From Gnetum montanum (taxonomy: Eukaryota; Streptophyta; Gnetopsida; Gnetales; Gnetaceae), in assembly GCA_015680685.1 (NCBI GenBank), contig MNCI01037790.1:261473-325472 (forward strand): DNA of 64,000 bases, given 5' to 3'. The position numbers and the translations under genes were made by a program. Positions 25,050-36,791 of this stretch are shown here, in pieces. How positions within the stretch are numbered: the first letter of the stretch is position 1; each line of letters opens with the position of its first letter. The notes under the pieces are model-generated. The model was given only the letters and a program-made list of their open reading frames with translations. It did no database searches and had not been told where the DNA came from.

Positions 25050-26300
25050 ACTTCATGAAAATCAATGGAAACCTTTACAAGGTGTGCATTGATGGCCTAG
25101 TTTGTTGGTGTGTCCTTGATGCAAATCAATTGTGCATTCTCCAGGATGCTTATGAAGGCCCTTGTAGAGGCCACTATGTAGGGAGATGCATGGTCACAAA
25201 AATACTGATGGCAAGATACTATTGGCCCACAATCTTTAGGGATGCCCACCAATTTGTCCAATCCTATGAACACTATCAACAAGATGGTGGGATGATTGCA
25301 CAAATGGAGGATCTTCAATAGTGGATTCAATCACTGGAACTCTTTCACATATGGGACATAGATTTCATTGGTTGCATCACATCCATGTCCAATGAAAAGG
25401 CCTATATTATCTTAGCTACTACTGTACCAAATGGGCTGAAGCAGTAGCCATTGTTGATTGCACATCATCTACTACTATTCAATTTGTATAATAGCACATT
25501 ATAAATAGGTTTGGGGTGCCACATGCACTAATTTCTAATAATGGAATCCATTTTACAAGTGCTGCCTTTAGAAAGTTCATGCAATGCTTGGGGGTTGAAT
25601 ATAAATTAACAACAACCTATCACCCCTAAGCCAACAGTCAAGAAGAGGTTACTAATAGGGAAATCATAAAGATTCTAATAAGAACTGTTAGCAAATATAG
25701 AATAGACTAGAGCACAAAACTCAATGATGCCCTTTGGGCCTACCACTCAACATGGAAACTCTCTATTGGCTACTCTTCCTATGAGTTGGTGTACCGAAAA
25801 CTTCCAACACTCCCAATTTAGTTTGAGCTCCATACACTCTCAATAGCTTGTGACCTAGACCTTGACCTAAGTTTGGCATAAAAATAAAGACTAATCCATC
25901 CAAATGTGCTAGATGAAAATTGATTAGTGGCCATGGCCTTAAATGAAGTTCACAAGGCATTCAACAAACAATGATATGACCTAAGAATCAAAATGATCAA
26001 ACTTCAACCTAGAGATAAGGTCATCTATTGGTACCCCACACATGTTTCTCAAAAAACTAAATTTTAAACATTGTGGGAGGGGCCTTATATAATCAATGAA
26101 ACTTTTCCTTTTAGGGCCATGATCATATACAAACTTGAAAGCCCAAAGAAGAAGGATTTGGTCAACATCCAAAAGGTAAATCCTTTCCACAAGCTCAAGC
26201 AGACCAATGCAATAAATACCTCAATGGATGGACAACCACACTCAATTTTTCGAATCTCTTTCTTCCAACTTAGTCATGGGGGAGATGGCCATCCATACTA
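25050..26300 (+). pseudogene. Element C integrase
   Basis: The zinc-binding domain (25055-25321) keeps its histidine side (GHYVGRCMVTKILMARYYWP) but has Y in place of both cysteines in SYEHYQ. The core follows: WDIDFIG with the first acidic residue, then a second block where the aspartate is N (ISNNGIHFTS), then EEVTNREI with the glutamate. The C-terminal region runs to the pol-end motif AGTCATGGGGGA at 26272-26284. No chromodomain is visible. The frame breaks repeatedly. Confidence 0.85.
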
Positions 26301-27040
26301 ACCATATACGTGGCTTCTCAGTTTTTCTATTTTTTATTTTACACATTTTTGTTTTTTGCAATTTATTTATTTTACAAATTTTTGATTTTTAAACCTTTTT
26401 CCTATTTTATACCATTTTTGTTTTACACCATTGCTAGTACATTTAAATCTTTCTTAAATATCTTACACTTTCTTATATATTTTACTTTATTTTAGGATGA
26501 TGTGCTAATTTCTATTAATAAATGTGCTTTGTGCCAACATGACATAGTGGTCTTGTAGCTATTGCTAATGGTGGTTTGTGCTTAATATTTTTGTTTGCTA
26601 ATACTTGGTTTCTATTTTTGAATTTTTGTACTGATGACTAAGGCAAGGTTTCTTTTTCATGGAATAGGTAGTGAGTCCACGACATCCACCCATCCACACA
26701 AATCTATGGTTATCCTCATTTTGGAAATATGAGATCCTTTTTATTAAATAAATATTTAATAAATTTATGACCTTGGTGGTTTCTAGAATTAGGAAGGATT
26801 CAAATATTTTCATAAGATGTGACTTCAAGGGGATTTAATACTTTTTGGACTCTTCTACTTGGGTGCATGAGTGTTTTCATGGATTTTTTACCATTCCATG
26901 TTGACCATAAACATTAGGTTAAATAAGTCTTTGCATAGTGTGGTTCCCATCCAAAAAAAAAGGAAAAAAGAAAATAAAGAAAAAATATATAAAAAACATA
27001 TTAAAAAATATAACATGGTGGGAATTCAAAGCACACCCCT
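26301..27040 (+). other. Element C spacer after pol
   Basis: T-rich at first, then a conserved block ending GGTTCCCATCC, an A-rich tract at 26953-27010 and AATTCAAAGCACACCC. Related blocks stand in A, E and F. About 1.4 kb that follows in E and F is missing here. Confidence 0.7.
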
Positions 27041-29400
27041 TAGACAAATTGAAGACCTCTCCTATGTGGTCATTTATGACTTTTAGCAAGGAGTGGTATA
27101 TGGGAGAGATGTCCCTATTTTGGAATAATAGGTAGGCCAATTCAACAGTCAACATCAAGAACATTTCAGTGTCGTACTCGGTGCAAGCCATTGTAGAGGC
27201 ACTTGGGTTGCCTGAAATTAGGGTGAATCTTGTTGAGATTCTGATGCAAGCAGATCCCAACATCAAAAAAGAATGGGTTCAATGGTGCTATGATTCCAAC
27301 CATGAGTATGGCGGGCTCACACTGGTAGAAAGAATCCATTAAAAAATTGCAACCTTTTACCTAAATCCAACGATGAAGCCTAGCAAGATCACTACCTTTT
27401 CTACCCATGTGTGTGCCTCTCTAAGTGAAAGATTCTTGTTCGACCTTCCACAGATAATCTATTTAGAGATAAAGAAGTGGTTCAAAGAGAATGAACATGT
27501 AAGGAAGGCACTCTCCTTTCCATGCATCATTAGAAAACTATGTTGAAAGGAAAGAATAGTTTGCAATACTACTGATGCTATATGATACGCTTTGACTACT
27601 AATTGGGCAGAGATGATGAAGGACAAAATTCCTACCATAATAATCCAAGAAGAGGAGCAGTAGGCACCACCTTCACCTGCCACTCAAAAAATAGTGATAG
27701 ACATCGCTACAACATTCTAATGATTGCATGAGTCCTGAGAATGCCTCTTGAGTGAACAAGAGTAGTAGGCAAGCATAAGTGGTGGAGATCCATTAGTGTA
27801 TTGACCCTCAATGAGCCACCTAAATGAAGTGGCTCGAATAGTTAGTCTAATGGGGGGAGATGGATCCATTTTCTTTGCCCAATGAATGTAGTTGTTCATG
27901 ACATCGAATCCTGGCACCAAAGAGGTAACGGTATCTCTCTTGAAATAATAGTAACTCCTAGAGATTTTTGGTAACAGCATGATCTTTTTAATGCACTTGG
28001 AGGAGGGAGAGGGGGCAACAAAACTGGTGATGTAGCATCAAGGATAAGAAACAACAACAAAGGTGGTTGCTGATAGAATCACCAAGATACTCAATGCACC
28101 TACGATGTTTGTACCAAATTTCACTGCACTTAAAGATGTGCAAACATCTATAGGAACCATAAGTGGTAGACTAAGCACAACACAACATGAAAAACTGACG
28201 GACTAACTGGTAGGAACTAGACAATTGCTTCTGAATGCTTTTGACCTCTCAGATAATATAACTACAACCTAGTCAAAGTTGTTAGAGGTAAGGGATAAGA
28301 ACATTATATTGGAAGGGAAACTTGAAATAACCAAGCAACTAAATGAATGCTTTACTGAAAATTTTGCTTAATTGAGAGCCTAGATTATCGACCTTGCATT
28401 TTGCAACCTAGCATTAATAAGAGAAGAAGCTCTTAAATTGCTTCACACTAGGTTGAAATGGGTTGAGGAGGTGATGGAGATTGTGGTGTTCTACTGATCC
28501 TTAGTAGAGGTCATCCAACGTAAAATTTAAAAGGCCTTGGATCATACCCTCTAAGAGAATGTTCCACTGACTATAGAAAATCATCTCCTACAAAATGTCG
28601 ATATGCATAAACAATAATTGACTAGCTAGAGAAACTAGCCAAAGAAAATATAGAGTTAAGGAGATTGATTGTTGAGAAAAGAAACCTCTCCATGGAGTTG
28701 GTCTATGCCCTTCGCCAAAAGAGTACAATTAAAGTAGCTGTGTGGAAATCAGAAGCTCTCAAATTTGAGAGAGTCAAAGATCATTATAGAGATAAGGTTG
28801 TCTTGCAAAAGGAAATAAATAAGAAACACATTCAAGTGATGAAGACAAAGGTGAATGAGACCCTCAAGAAACTCAAATAAGGACCTGAATTATGGTAGCC
28901 CATCATTTATGGGATTGATCAATAAAATAAAATAGAAATTCACTTGAAAGAATTGCAAATAGAGGAGATGAAAAAATACATGGAGCTGGCCAATCTCTAA
29001 TATGCAAACCTGACTATGTTAATTGTAGGATAGTTGCAGTTAGAACTGGAAAAGTAGGTGGCCAACTCGCACTTGTTATACAAGGCTACGCTCAAGCGCC
29101 ATAAGGACACCAAGAAAAAGCTTGTGAAGGCAAATGCTAAACTCGAGGTTCTCAAGGGAAAATATACTGAATAGAGATCCACTATCAAGAGCCTAGCCAA
29201 AAGAATGAATGACTACTAGAAGCTGCAAAATGCAGTCAAGGCATTGGATGCCCAATGCAAACAATTCATTGCCTAGTTCATCAACATCAAGCAGTTGTCC
29301 CTAGTCATGCCTTGTATGTGGAATATCTACATTCCAGTCCACATTGGTAATGCACATGGACTATAAATGATCCTCGAAGCAAGGAGGAGAAGATGAAGGA
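27041..29400 (+). pseudogene. Element C accessory ORF, N-terminus deleted, with long coiled coil
   Basis: One frame, with TAG stops, runs from about 26938 to 27540. It contains EWYMGEMSLFWNNR, ISVSYSVQAIVEALGLPEIR and IKKWFKENEHVRKALSFPC, blocks shared with A and D. The start codon region is gone: spacer joins the protein near EFKAHPLDKLKTSPMW. From about 28100 the sequence turns into E/K/L/Q-rich coiled coil, with a 71-codon open piece at 28665-28880. It then runs to about 29400, before the PPT. The SxxAI..LGLP pattern recalls the Transposase_32 family. This and the function are unproven. Confidence 0.65.
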
Positions 29401-29690
29401 ATTACTAGATGCATTCACCTTCCATCGGAGGTGGCAACCACAGTAGAATAACCATAGCCTCCATTTCCTAGGACTGTTTAATCTTCTCAACCATCTTCAT
29501 GCCATCATAGGATGCATTGTTCAATTGAAGTAGTCATATCATGGTGTTCAAATTTTGTGTCATGAACATCACAAATTTTGCAATGATGTTGATCTATACA
29601 CCCAAGAACTCAGCTTTGTTGTGTCAAGTGTTAGTCAATAATCCTATAGCTTCAAAATTTTCTAAGGGAACTTGAGGATGAGTTTTCATT

Positions 29691-29704
29691 CAGTAGTGGG
29701 GGTA
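29691..29704 (+). other. Element C polypurine tract
   Basis: CAGTAGTGGGGGTA directly before the 3' LTR, preceded by TTTTCATT as in the other copies. Confidence 0.75.
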
Positions 29705-30614
29705 TGATGAAGCATCAAAGTGTCATGTTGATGGGCCCTCATCGATGGGTCCTCATTGAAGTAGCCCCTTTGATGTGATGTTGCCCTATCGACGGGGTTG
29801 TGTCGATGTAGTGTTTACTACGTTTATAAGGCCTCGTCGACATAGCTCCATAATAAAGTCTATAAATATGCATTCACTCATTTTATTTATGGCATGTCTT
29901 GTCATAGTTGTAGCAAAGCTCTTGTAGTTTTGTCATTTGAAAGTTAGAATATTTTTCTGAGTGCCTGTAGTAGGAGTTAGAAAGTGTACAGATCTTTATT
30001 TGAGCATTGATGTACCGAAGCACACCTGTGTGAACAACAAAAAAGAAAAGCCTTTTGATCAAATCTTGCAGCACTTGGAAGATATTAATGATTTATTTTT
30101 GAATTTATCATTTTCATTAATTATGTAGTTAATTAAGACAAGTAAGACATTAATTAATTAAATAATTAAGCTAAATAGATTAAACACATAAGTACAAACA
30201 CTTCAAGCATAACATCTAGCACTTGGTAATCCCAGCAATGCTTAACACTTGGTAACCCAGTAATGTTATATGCATTCAAGATGTGTAATGAAAGTGGGAC
30301 TAGATGCTTATGTTAGGAGAGTTAGTTATTAATTAGCAATCAAATTAGCTAAGTTGGTTAATAAATTAAGTTTTAACTTGTTATCAATTATAGGTGAATA
30401 AAAAATAAAATAACAAAAATCATGTGTCCCAATTACACTTAACCATACAACTAAGCTTCACAAGTATAGTTGGGAAGACAATGAACGTCATGATTAGATT
30501 TCACTTCCTAAAACTAGTGTACTTAGGAACTTAAGGTTTGTGAAATTCAAACAGATTGCACATGAATGCTTGTAATTTGTATGGTTTGGCGTAGGGTATA
30601 CTTGCCACTCATTA
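29705..30614 (+). repeat. Element C 3' LTR
   Basis: It starts TGATGAAGCATCAAAG and ends CACTCATTA. TCTATAAATATG lies at 29859-29870, with palindromic GATGGG/CGATGTAG-type repeats just upstream at 29720-29850. Confidence 0.9.
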
Positions 30615-30619
30615 AAGAA

Positions 30620-30764
30620 ATTTTGGATTAAAATAAAATTTAAATGTGCTTTTAATTAGGATTATTATTTTTTATTCTTCAAATGATTGCAAATTTAGGG
30701 TTCATTCCAATTATCTTAAATAAATTTCACTAAGTCTTAGATAGTGCGCATACCAAACTACAAA
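30620..30764 (-). other. Element A untranslated leader
   Basis: AT-rich sequence between the PBS and the gag start of A, cut from gag by element C. It corresponds to 51447-51571 in element F. Confidence 0.7.
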
Positions 30765-30782
30765 TCCCCAGTAATGGTGCCA
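30765..30782 (-). other. Element A primer-binding site (tRNA-Asp type)
   Basis: The minus strand reads TGGCACCATTACTGGGGA, matching the tRNA-Asp complement at 14 of 18 positions, one base from the LTR. Confidence 0.75.
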
Positions 30783-30783
30783 A

Positions 30784-31612
30784 TGATAAGCGACAAGTAG
30801 ACCCCATGCTCAACCATATGAATCACTAAGCGTTCATGGGTGATCCAATTGAATTACTTGGACTTATAGCCTTCTAAGTACACTAGTCTCTAGGAGGTGA
30901 AATTAACCATTGTAATCATTGTCTTTCCAATTACACTTGTGAAATGCAAAGGTATGGTTAAGTGCAACTGAGTTTTATCATTTTTATGTTTTATGTTTTA
31001 AGTTGTTTAAAAATAAAGAAGATTATATATATAATTGCTAATTTATTCTAACTAACTAACATTTAACTAATCCTAACATAAGCATTCATTCCCACTCACT
31101 ATACACATCCTAGACACATTTAATGCTACTGGGTTACCAAACATTAAGTGTTACTAGAATTACCATTAAAAGTATGCTTGAAGTGGTCATACTTATGTTC
31201 TTAATTAATTACCATTTAATTTAGCTTAATTAATTACTTAATTATTGAAAACATTAATGGAAATTTCTTAAAATATTAAATATTAATCTATTTCAAAGTG
31301 CTGCAAGGTTTATTAGAAAGCTTATCTTTATTGTCACACACACTACTATGCTTAGGTACAACAGTGTTCGAATAAAGATTCATACACACTTTGATTCCTA
31401 CTTTAAGAACTTCAAAAATATTCTAACTTTCAATTGGACAAGCTACTAGAGCTTTGCTACAACGATGAGACTTGTTGCTATAAATGTGGCTAGTGGGCAC
31501 ATATTTATGAGCAAAAACAAACACTGCATTGACAAGGTTAGATCAACATAGCTGAGTTGACAAGGTTGTGTCAATGAGGCCTCATTGACGTAACCCTTGA
31601 CGTGACTCATCA
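30784..31612 (-). repeat. Element A 5' LTR
   Basis: It starts TGATAAGCGACAAG on the plus strand and ends GACTCATCA. It matches 1-890 in its outer blocks but lacks the GATATC-rich block present there. The following five bases are ATGTC; the partner duplication is outside the window. Confidence 0.85.
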
Positions 31613-32312
31613 ATGTCATAGTTGCTCAATAACATTTCAAAATTACATTTAGATTGAACTAGGATGACATAGTATTTGAAATTTTAAGGGTAACATCTCT
31701 TCCATCACAAATGAAATGTGGAGTGCAAAATAAATGTTGTTTAAAGTACCATAAGTTGGTGAAAAACCAAGCTCTTGAATGTTACATGACCACTTCTCTT
31801 AAATCTAGTTTTTGAGTACTATTATAAAAATTTAAATAGAGGAATGCAAATGGCTTGAGAGCCTTATTTGATGTTAAAAGTAAATGTAAGATGGAATCTA
31901 TTTTTGCATAAAAAATCAAAAGATAATTATTTTAATCTCTTGTGCAAACAACTCTTTTGTATAGATGTGTTCTGTGGGGCCCTAGGCTTGTTAGTAAATA
32001 TTGGAAGAAAATAGAAGAGGTTTAAAAGAAATTTTTACTAGAAGAGTTTCAAGTTAAGAGGTAAGGACAATATGATTATGTTGCTTCTAGAAGTAGATAT
32101 GATCCCTAAAAGATAGAGTTCTTTTATCAATTTGTTTCATATGTCTGCAACATCTCCTATTACACAATGACTAAATTTTCAAATAAATTCATAGTGGGTC
32201 TACAACAAAAAGGGTAGTTCCATGAGGGAATGGTCTAGAGTAAAAAATGGAACATTGAGGAGAAGATTCTTCATTGGGATACAAAATAGTTACATAAGAG
32301 TATTAGAGATAA
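31613..32312. other. DNA between the two stacks
   Basis: AT-rich, stop-rich in all frames and without similarity to the elements here. The last bases, 32313-32317 (GGTAC), are the left target duplication of element D. I see nothing else in it. Confidence 0.6.
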
Positions 32313-32317
32313 GGTAC

Positions 32318-33063
32318 TAATACATCCAAATTTACTCAAGCATGATATCAACACTTGGTCGCACTAGCAACAAAAATTTAATTACATCCTTAGCTGGACT
32401 CTACTAGTTTTTTTTTCATAGTTAGCAATAGAGTGAGTGCCCACAATGTGGTGTTAAGAAATTTTACAACATTTTTATTCAAGTGAATTATACTGATCAC
32501 GGTTCATGAGTGGAAATAAAGATTGAGATTGGTTTTCATCATTGCAACATGCACTTAGTTCTTTTGTTTTACTTAGCTTAATTTTCATGTTTACTTTAGC
32601 TTAGTTCTTTACATTTTCAAAGTACTTTACTTTTAATACTCATTAGTAAGGCAGAATGAGTATGACTCATTTCAAGCATTAAAGTGTAATCATTTGGTAA
32701 GGTTATTCTAGTAACAGTTACATGAGCCCAAGATGTGATTGGTAAGCCAGGACCAAATGCTTATTGCCATAAGCTAGAGTAGATTTACATTTTTTTCATT
32801 ACTTAGACTTAGATTTTAATCTCACTTTCATTATTTTCACAACTAGGAGTAAATTAAGCACAACAACATTAACGTATCATATGTCTCATCGAGAGTTAAA
32901 CCATACACTTGAACTTCACTAACTCAAAGTGGGAAGGCAATGATCACAAACCTACTATCAACTCCTAGTATACTTACATTATCCATCCATAGATTATGAT
33001 ATAGTCATGCGCATGCACTCATGAATTGTATGGTGGAGTGTTCGAATACCTAACTGCTCATCA
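32318..33063 (+). repeat. Element D 5' LTR
   Basis: It starts TAATACATCC and ends CTGCTCATCA, next to the PBS. It lacks about 80 bases (GATATC repeats and TATA box) that the 3' LTR has near 57778-57854. Confidence 0.8.
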
Positions 33064-33064
33064 T

Positions 33065-33082
33065 TGGTGTAGTTACCAAAGA
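33065..33082 (+). other. Element D primer-binding site, decayed
   Basis: TGGTGTAGTTACCAAAGA, about 11 of 18 matches to the tRNA-Asp complement, with mostly C-to-T or G-to-A type changes. It is accepted because of its position, one base after the LTR. Confidence 0.6.
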
Positions 33083-33212
33083 TGTGTCAATGTTTACTTA
33101 GTAGTTGATCTTATAGAGATTGTTATATAAAAATTTTATAAAGTTAATTCTTTACATTTTTAATCAATATTAATAACACACACACAAATCCCTAAAGCAT
33201 CAAACATACAAC

Positions 33213-35190
33213 ATGGCTTCAACACTTAAGGAGAAGTTATCACCCACCAAAGAGACACAAAAGAGTCATGACAAGAGACATGATGAAAAAGACTAGAGTG
33301 CGTCTATGTAAACTAGGATTTCATATGCTCATAGAGATTCATATTATCTTGAATTCATGTTTATCTTTTATTAGGATGACTAGCTAAGGTGGAGATATTT
33401 GCAAGGCAACACTATTTTGCCTCTCGAATGATCAGCACCATCCATGCTTTAGGAAACATTAATGGGGATGAACCTTAGCCATGCACAAGAAGGTTATCAT
33501 GTTACTAAACACATGGCCAACCCACAGAAGCATAAGTAAGAGGGGATGCTACCATGGAGATAAGACATGAAAATAATCAAGGAAATAAATTCAACCAACA
33601 TGTTATCCTAGAAGAAATTAATGATGATACACTCTTAATGGAAAAACTCCACCACAATCATGAATCCCATTCACAAATGCCTATCATTTGTCTAGAAGAA
33701 CTTGTTAAGTTACAATTCCATTCAACCCTTATAGAGACATCAAGAAGAGAGGTAGAATACTTTAAACATAGGTAGAGCTCAAGGCCTAGAGATTTTGAGG
33801 AATCACAAAGGGATGAATCATGGAGTCACATAAGGAAAACTAGTTAGCATAGTTCTCCAATTGCTTCCTCTTCATCTTCACGATCATCAACAAGATTCAA
33901 TAAAATGGAATGAAGACCCAGAGATTACAATAGGGAAAGATGTAGTCATCATGAGAGACATGAATATCATAGAAGATATCTTGATGAAGAAGAATATGAG
34001 TATGAACAAAGAAGAGATAGGATTAGGCATGTAGAGAAAGAGCACTAGGAGCACTAAAGGAGTTACCACTACAATTGAGCTTACAAGCTCAATAATCATG
34101 AAACCCCTATTGGCCACTCACACTATGATCAACATCAAATAAGCAGTGTATATCCCAACTAGGCCTATAAGAGACAATCACATCAAGTGTCTAAACATGA
34201 ATAATATTCCAAAGTTTGAAGGTGGATACAATGCAAACCTACAACACCATCTTTAAGCATTCATGAATGCCTATGCCCTTCAAAATATTGAAAGTCATTG
34301 GTGGTAACTAAAGTTGTTTCCCAAAATACTCATGAAGGAGGCAAAGAGTTGGTAAAGATCTTTAGAATTAGAGTCAATTCAAAGATGGAGTACCATGTTA
34401 GAGTTTTTTAACGACAAGTATTAAACCTACTCTATAGTGTCAAATTTAAGAAAATAAATCCAAGGATGAAAGCAATGGATATATGAATCCCTTAATGTGG
34501 CAATGGGTATATATTATTCTATACTACATAGGTGCCTAGGCAATGGATTTCACAAAGAAAACAACTAAGGCATGTCATTGATAGATTAAGAAACAAGACT
34601 AGAGAAACCCTTGGGTCTATGCCTAGCGAAGATTATCAAAAATAATGTCCCATTGAATTTAAAAGTTAATAGACCAAATGCTAAAAGATGAAGGAGAATT
34701 AAAGAAAAGAGAGTCAGTTGAATAGTACAAGTGAGATCCTTTGATAAGGAAACAAGATGGTAGAATGTATGATAAACAAGAAGATGAAACCTTAGAGGAT
34801 GTCATCTAAAAGAAGACTCCACCAATTTAGAAAGCAGTCAATAACATAGCAATGAAGCTAGAGAAAATGTGGGACTCACTAGATAAGAAATTCACTATAG
34901 CTTTAAAGATAGTAGAAGAAAAGATTAAAAAAGAACAAAAAAAAGGTAAAGATAAGAACAAAAGAAGAGATCATAAACAAGAGAATTATAAATAAAAAGG
35001 AAAAGTTGCTATAGTTGAGGAATGTATGGACTCCAATTCAAAAGAGGATGAAGGATGGAGAGTATGCCAATATGAACATCCTAAGGGATGTTTTCCTATT
35101 ATGGTCCACTTGTGAGAATCTAGGGCATATGCACTAAATTCAAGATTCATCAACAAACAAATGCTCAGATGATTACCTTATCCACAAGGT
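33213..35190 (+). pseudogene. gag: Element D gag
   Basis: The ATG at 33213 starts MASTLKEKLSPTK and meets a TAG after 27 codons. The gag core lies at 34180-34620: MNNIPKFEGGYNANLQHH, then ELESIQRWSTMLEFFNDKY. The zinc-like motif at about 35055-35110 reads CQYEHPKGCFP, with the last cysteine as F. A tail rich in Q, P and Y follows to about 35450. Most stops are TAG at positions that are Q or W in other copies. Confidence 0.75.
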
Positions 35191-35739
35191 AATCTCAGAC
35201 AGCCCTTCCAACCATCATACTATCCCAACGGAGCCTATCCTTAGCCACAAGAGATATATCGACAATAGTGGCAACAACCACAAACATGGGGAAAGCCACT
35301 ACTGAGGTAACAATGTTCATATAGGTAACTTGATCCTTACGAATATTGAGTTTAGCATCCGATCTTTGCAAGAAATGGATATTAAGTTTAGCATAAAATC
35401 TCTCTAAGAAATGCTTCAGTCCACACATCTTTTCATTATTATCAACCAGAGTATTATAGGCCCACTACTTTAAGAATGGATCCTAGTTCTTATGCACATT
35501 AACCAATAGATAGTTCATTAATCCAACCTCCTAATTCTCTACCACTAGTTCCACCACTCATCATGCAAGGAGAACTACCATTACAACCACAACAAAAAAA
35601 ATTCTGCTAGGGTAGTGAATATCTAGAGAGAGAGGATCATACCAACAATACCAAAGGAAAATCAAGGAAACATCTTTTCTTCAAGACAAGTCCAAAAAAT
35701 ACTAGTAGAGCAAAGACTTCATCCAATCAAGCTCCTTAA

Positions 35740-36225
35740 ATGATAGATCCTCCTACAAACACTATGCTTCTACAACAACCAACTCAAAAACTTATAATTT
35801 TCATGCTAATTGAAACAGTATCATATTGGATAAAAGTAGAAAAAATTTCCAAGAAAAGAATAGATCCTAGAAATCCTTTAATTTATTTGAAAATTGCTAG
35901 AAATTCACCATGCAAAGCTCTCTAAACTCAAGTTCTTGAGTCAATTTTATATCTCAAGAAACATACAAGGCATGGAACTTACCACCCTTAAAGAAAGTGC
36001 AACATAAGATTAGAGCTAGTAGATCAATTAATCATTATTCCTCTAGGACAAATAGAAGATGTGATGACTACCATCAATGGATGATCTTATATAGCAAATT
36101 TTCTTGTGATTGACATGAAGATTGATGATAGGGAATTTCTTGTCATTATGGGAAGAGCATGGCTTAGCACAATTGATGCTAAGTTAGGAATAAGNGTCTT
36201 TCCATCTTAGAAGATCCAATTATGT
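35740..36225 (+). pseudogene. Element D protease region
   Basis: The open frame at 35740-35925 holds the block before the active site (WIKVEKISKKRIDPRNPLIY). The active-site area has a shift and stop. Then comes the block EFLVIMGRAWLSTIDAKLGI, ending at the single N at 36195. Homology to the other copies fades by about 36225, so the linker to reverse transcriptase is missing. Confidence 0.7.
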
Positions 36226-36634
36226 TGTCTTATTTATTCTTAATTTTAGGTATCAAGTCTCCATGCTTGCTACTACTTGTTGGTGTATGATCATGACTTA
36301 GGATATCCTTTTCGATGTTCTCAATTTGGGTAATTTTCATGGAATAGGAATTAATAAGTGAGTCAGATGTTTCCATGCATGTGTTGAATAGTTTTATGTT
36401 CTCATTCTCCAGCAATTGGGTGTCTTTTTCTTTAGTGGCCAGTGTTTCTTCTTGTACACACAATTGTTTCTCACATTTGTTGTGGGCTAGTGTAAGGATT
36501 GTGTTGATGCTCTAAAGTTTCAATCCACAATTGCACCCTTATTTATCATCAATAATTCATGGAATTCTTTATGTAGGTATGGATCCTTGCTTGTCTTTCT
36601 TAGAAATTTCCAAGGATAAGTCTCTTATTCCTAA
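36196..36634. other. 439-bp island bounded by single Ns
   Basis: It lies between N at 36195 and N at 36635. A minus-strand open frame at 36230-36463 reads like a coiled coil (EKDTQLLENENIKLFN) and matches nothing I recognise. The protease homology runs only about 30 bases past the first N. It may be true sequence inside D or a fragment placed during gap closing. Confidence 0.5.
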
Positions 36635-36635
36635 N

Positions 36636-36786
36636 GAATTGATAAATGCTTTTCAATTTCTTTTTTATTTTCTAATTTTTTGATTTACAATTTTTTATTT
36701 TTTATTTTTTTTTACATTTCTTTCCAATTTTTTCATTCTTGATATCTTTTCTATTATTTTATACTTTTATCATTTTTAATCAATTT
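36636..36786. other. T-rich stretch left of element E
   Basis: Low-complexity sequence dominated by T runs, no coding signal. It continues in character at 44764 after element E. Confidence 0.6.
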
Positions 36787-36791
36787 ATATT

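Larger units (their letters stand above)
19144..30614 (+). mobile_element. Element C: most complete Tat/Athila-like gypsy element, nested in A
   Basis: It is 11471 bases long with LTRs of 916 and 910 bases. The left target duplication is AAGAT (19139-19143) and the right is AAGAA (30615-30619), one mismatch. The order is LTR, PBS, gag, protease, reverse transcriptase, RNase H, integrase, spacer, accessory ORF, PPT, LTR. It is the only copy here that keeps every pol domain. The N-terminal part of its accessory ORF is deleted. Dozens of stops mean it is dead. It lies exactly at the gag start of element A. The 3' LTR ends TA instead of CA. Confidence 0.9.
1..31612 (-). mobile_element. Element A: old Ty3/gypsy (Tat/Athila-like) retrotransposon, 5' end right, split by three insertions
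   Basis: A continues left of the window. Its parts are 1-4781, 11398-13343, 16150-19138 and 30620-31612. They are separated by element B, solo LTR S1 and element C. Each insertion has matching target duplications, and removing it rejoins a continuous element: integrase reads across the S1 site and gag rejoins its leader across the C site. The 3' LTR at 1-890 and 5' LTR at 30784-31612 share their ends and order of blocks. Its own length is about 10.7 kb plus the part outside the window. A lacks protease and most of reverse transcriptase: gag joins directly to the end of reverse transcriptase near 17490. It must predate B, C and S1. I am confident of the joins but not of the family name. Confidence 0.85.
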
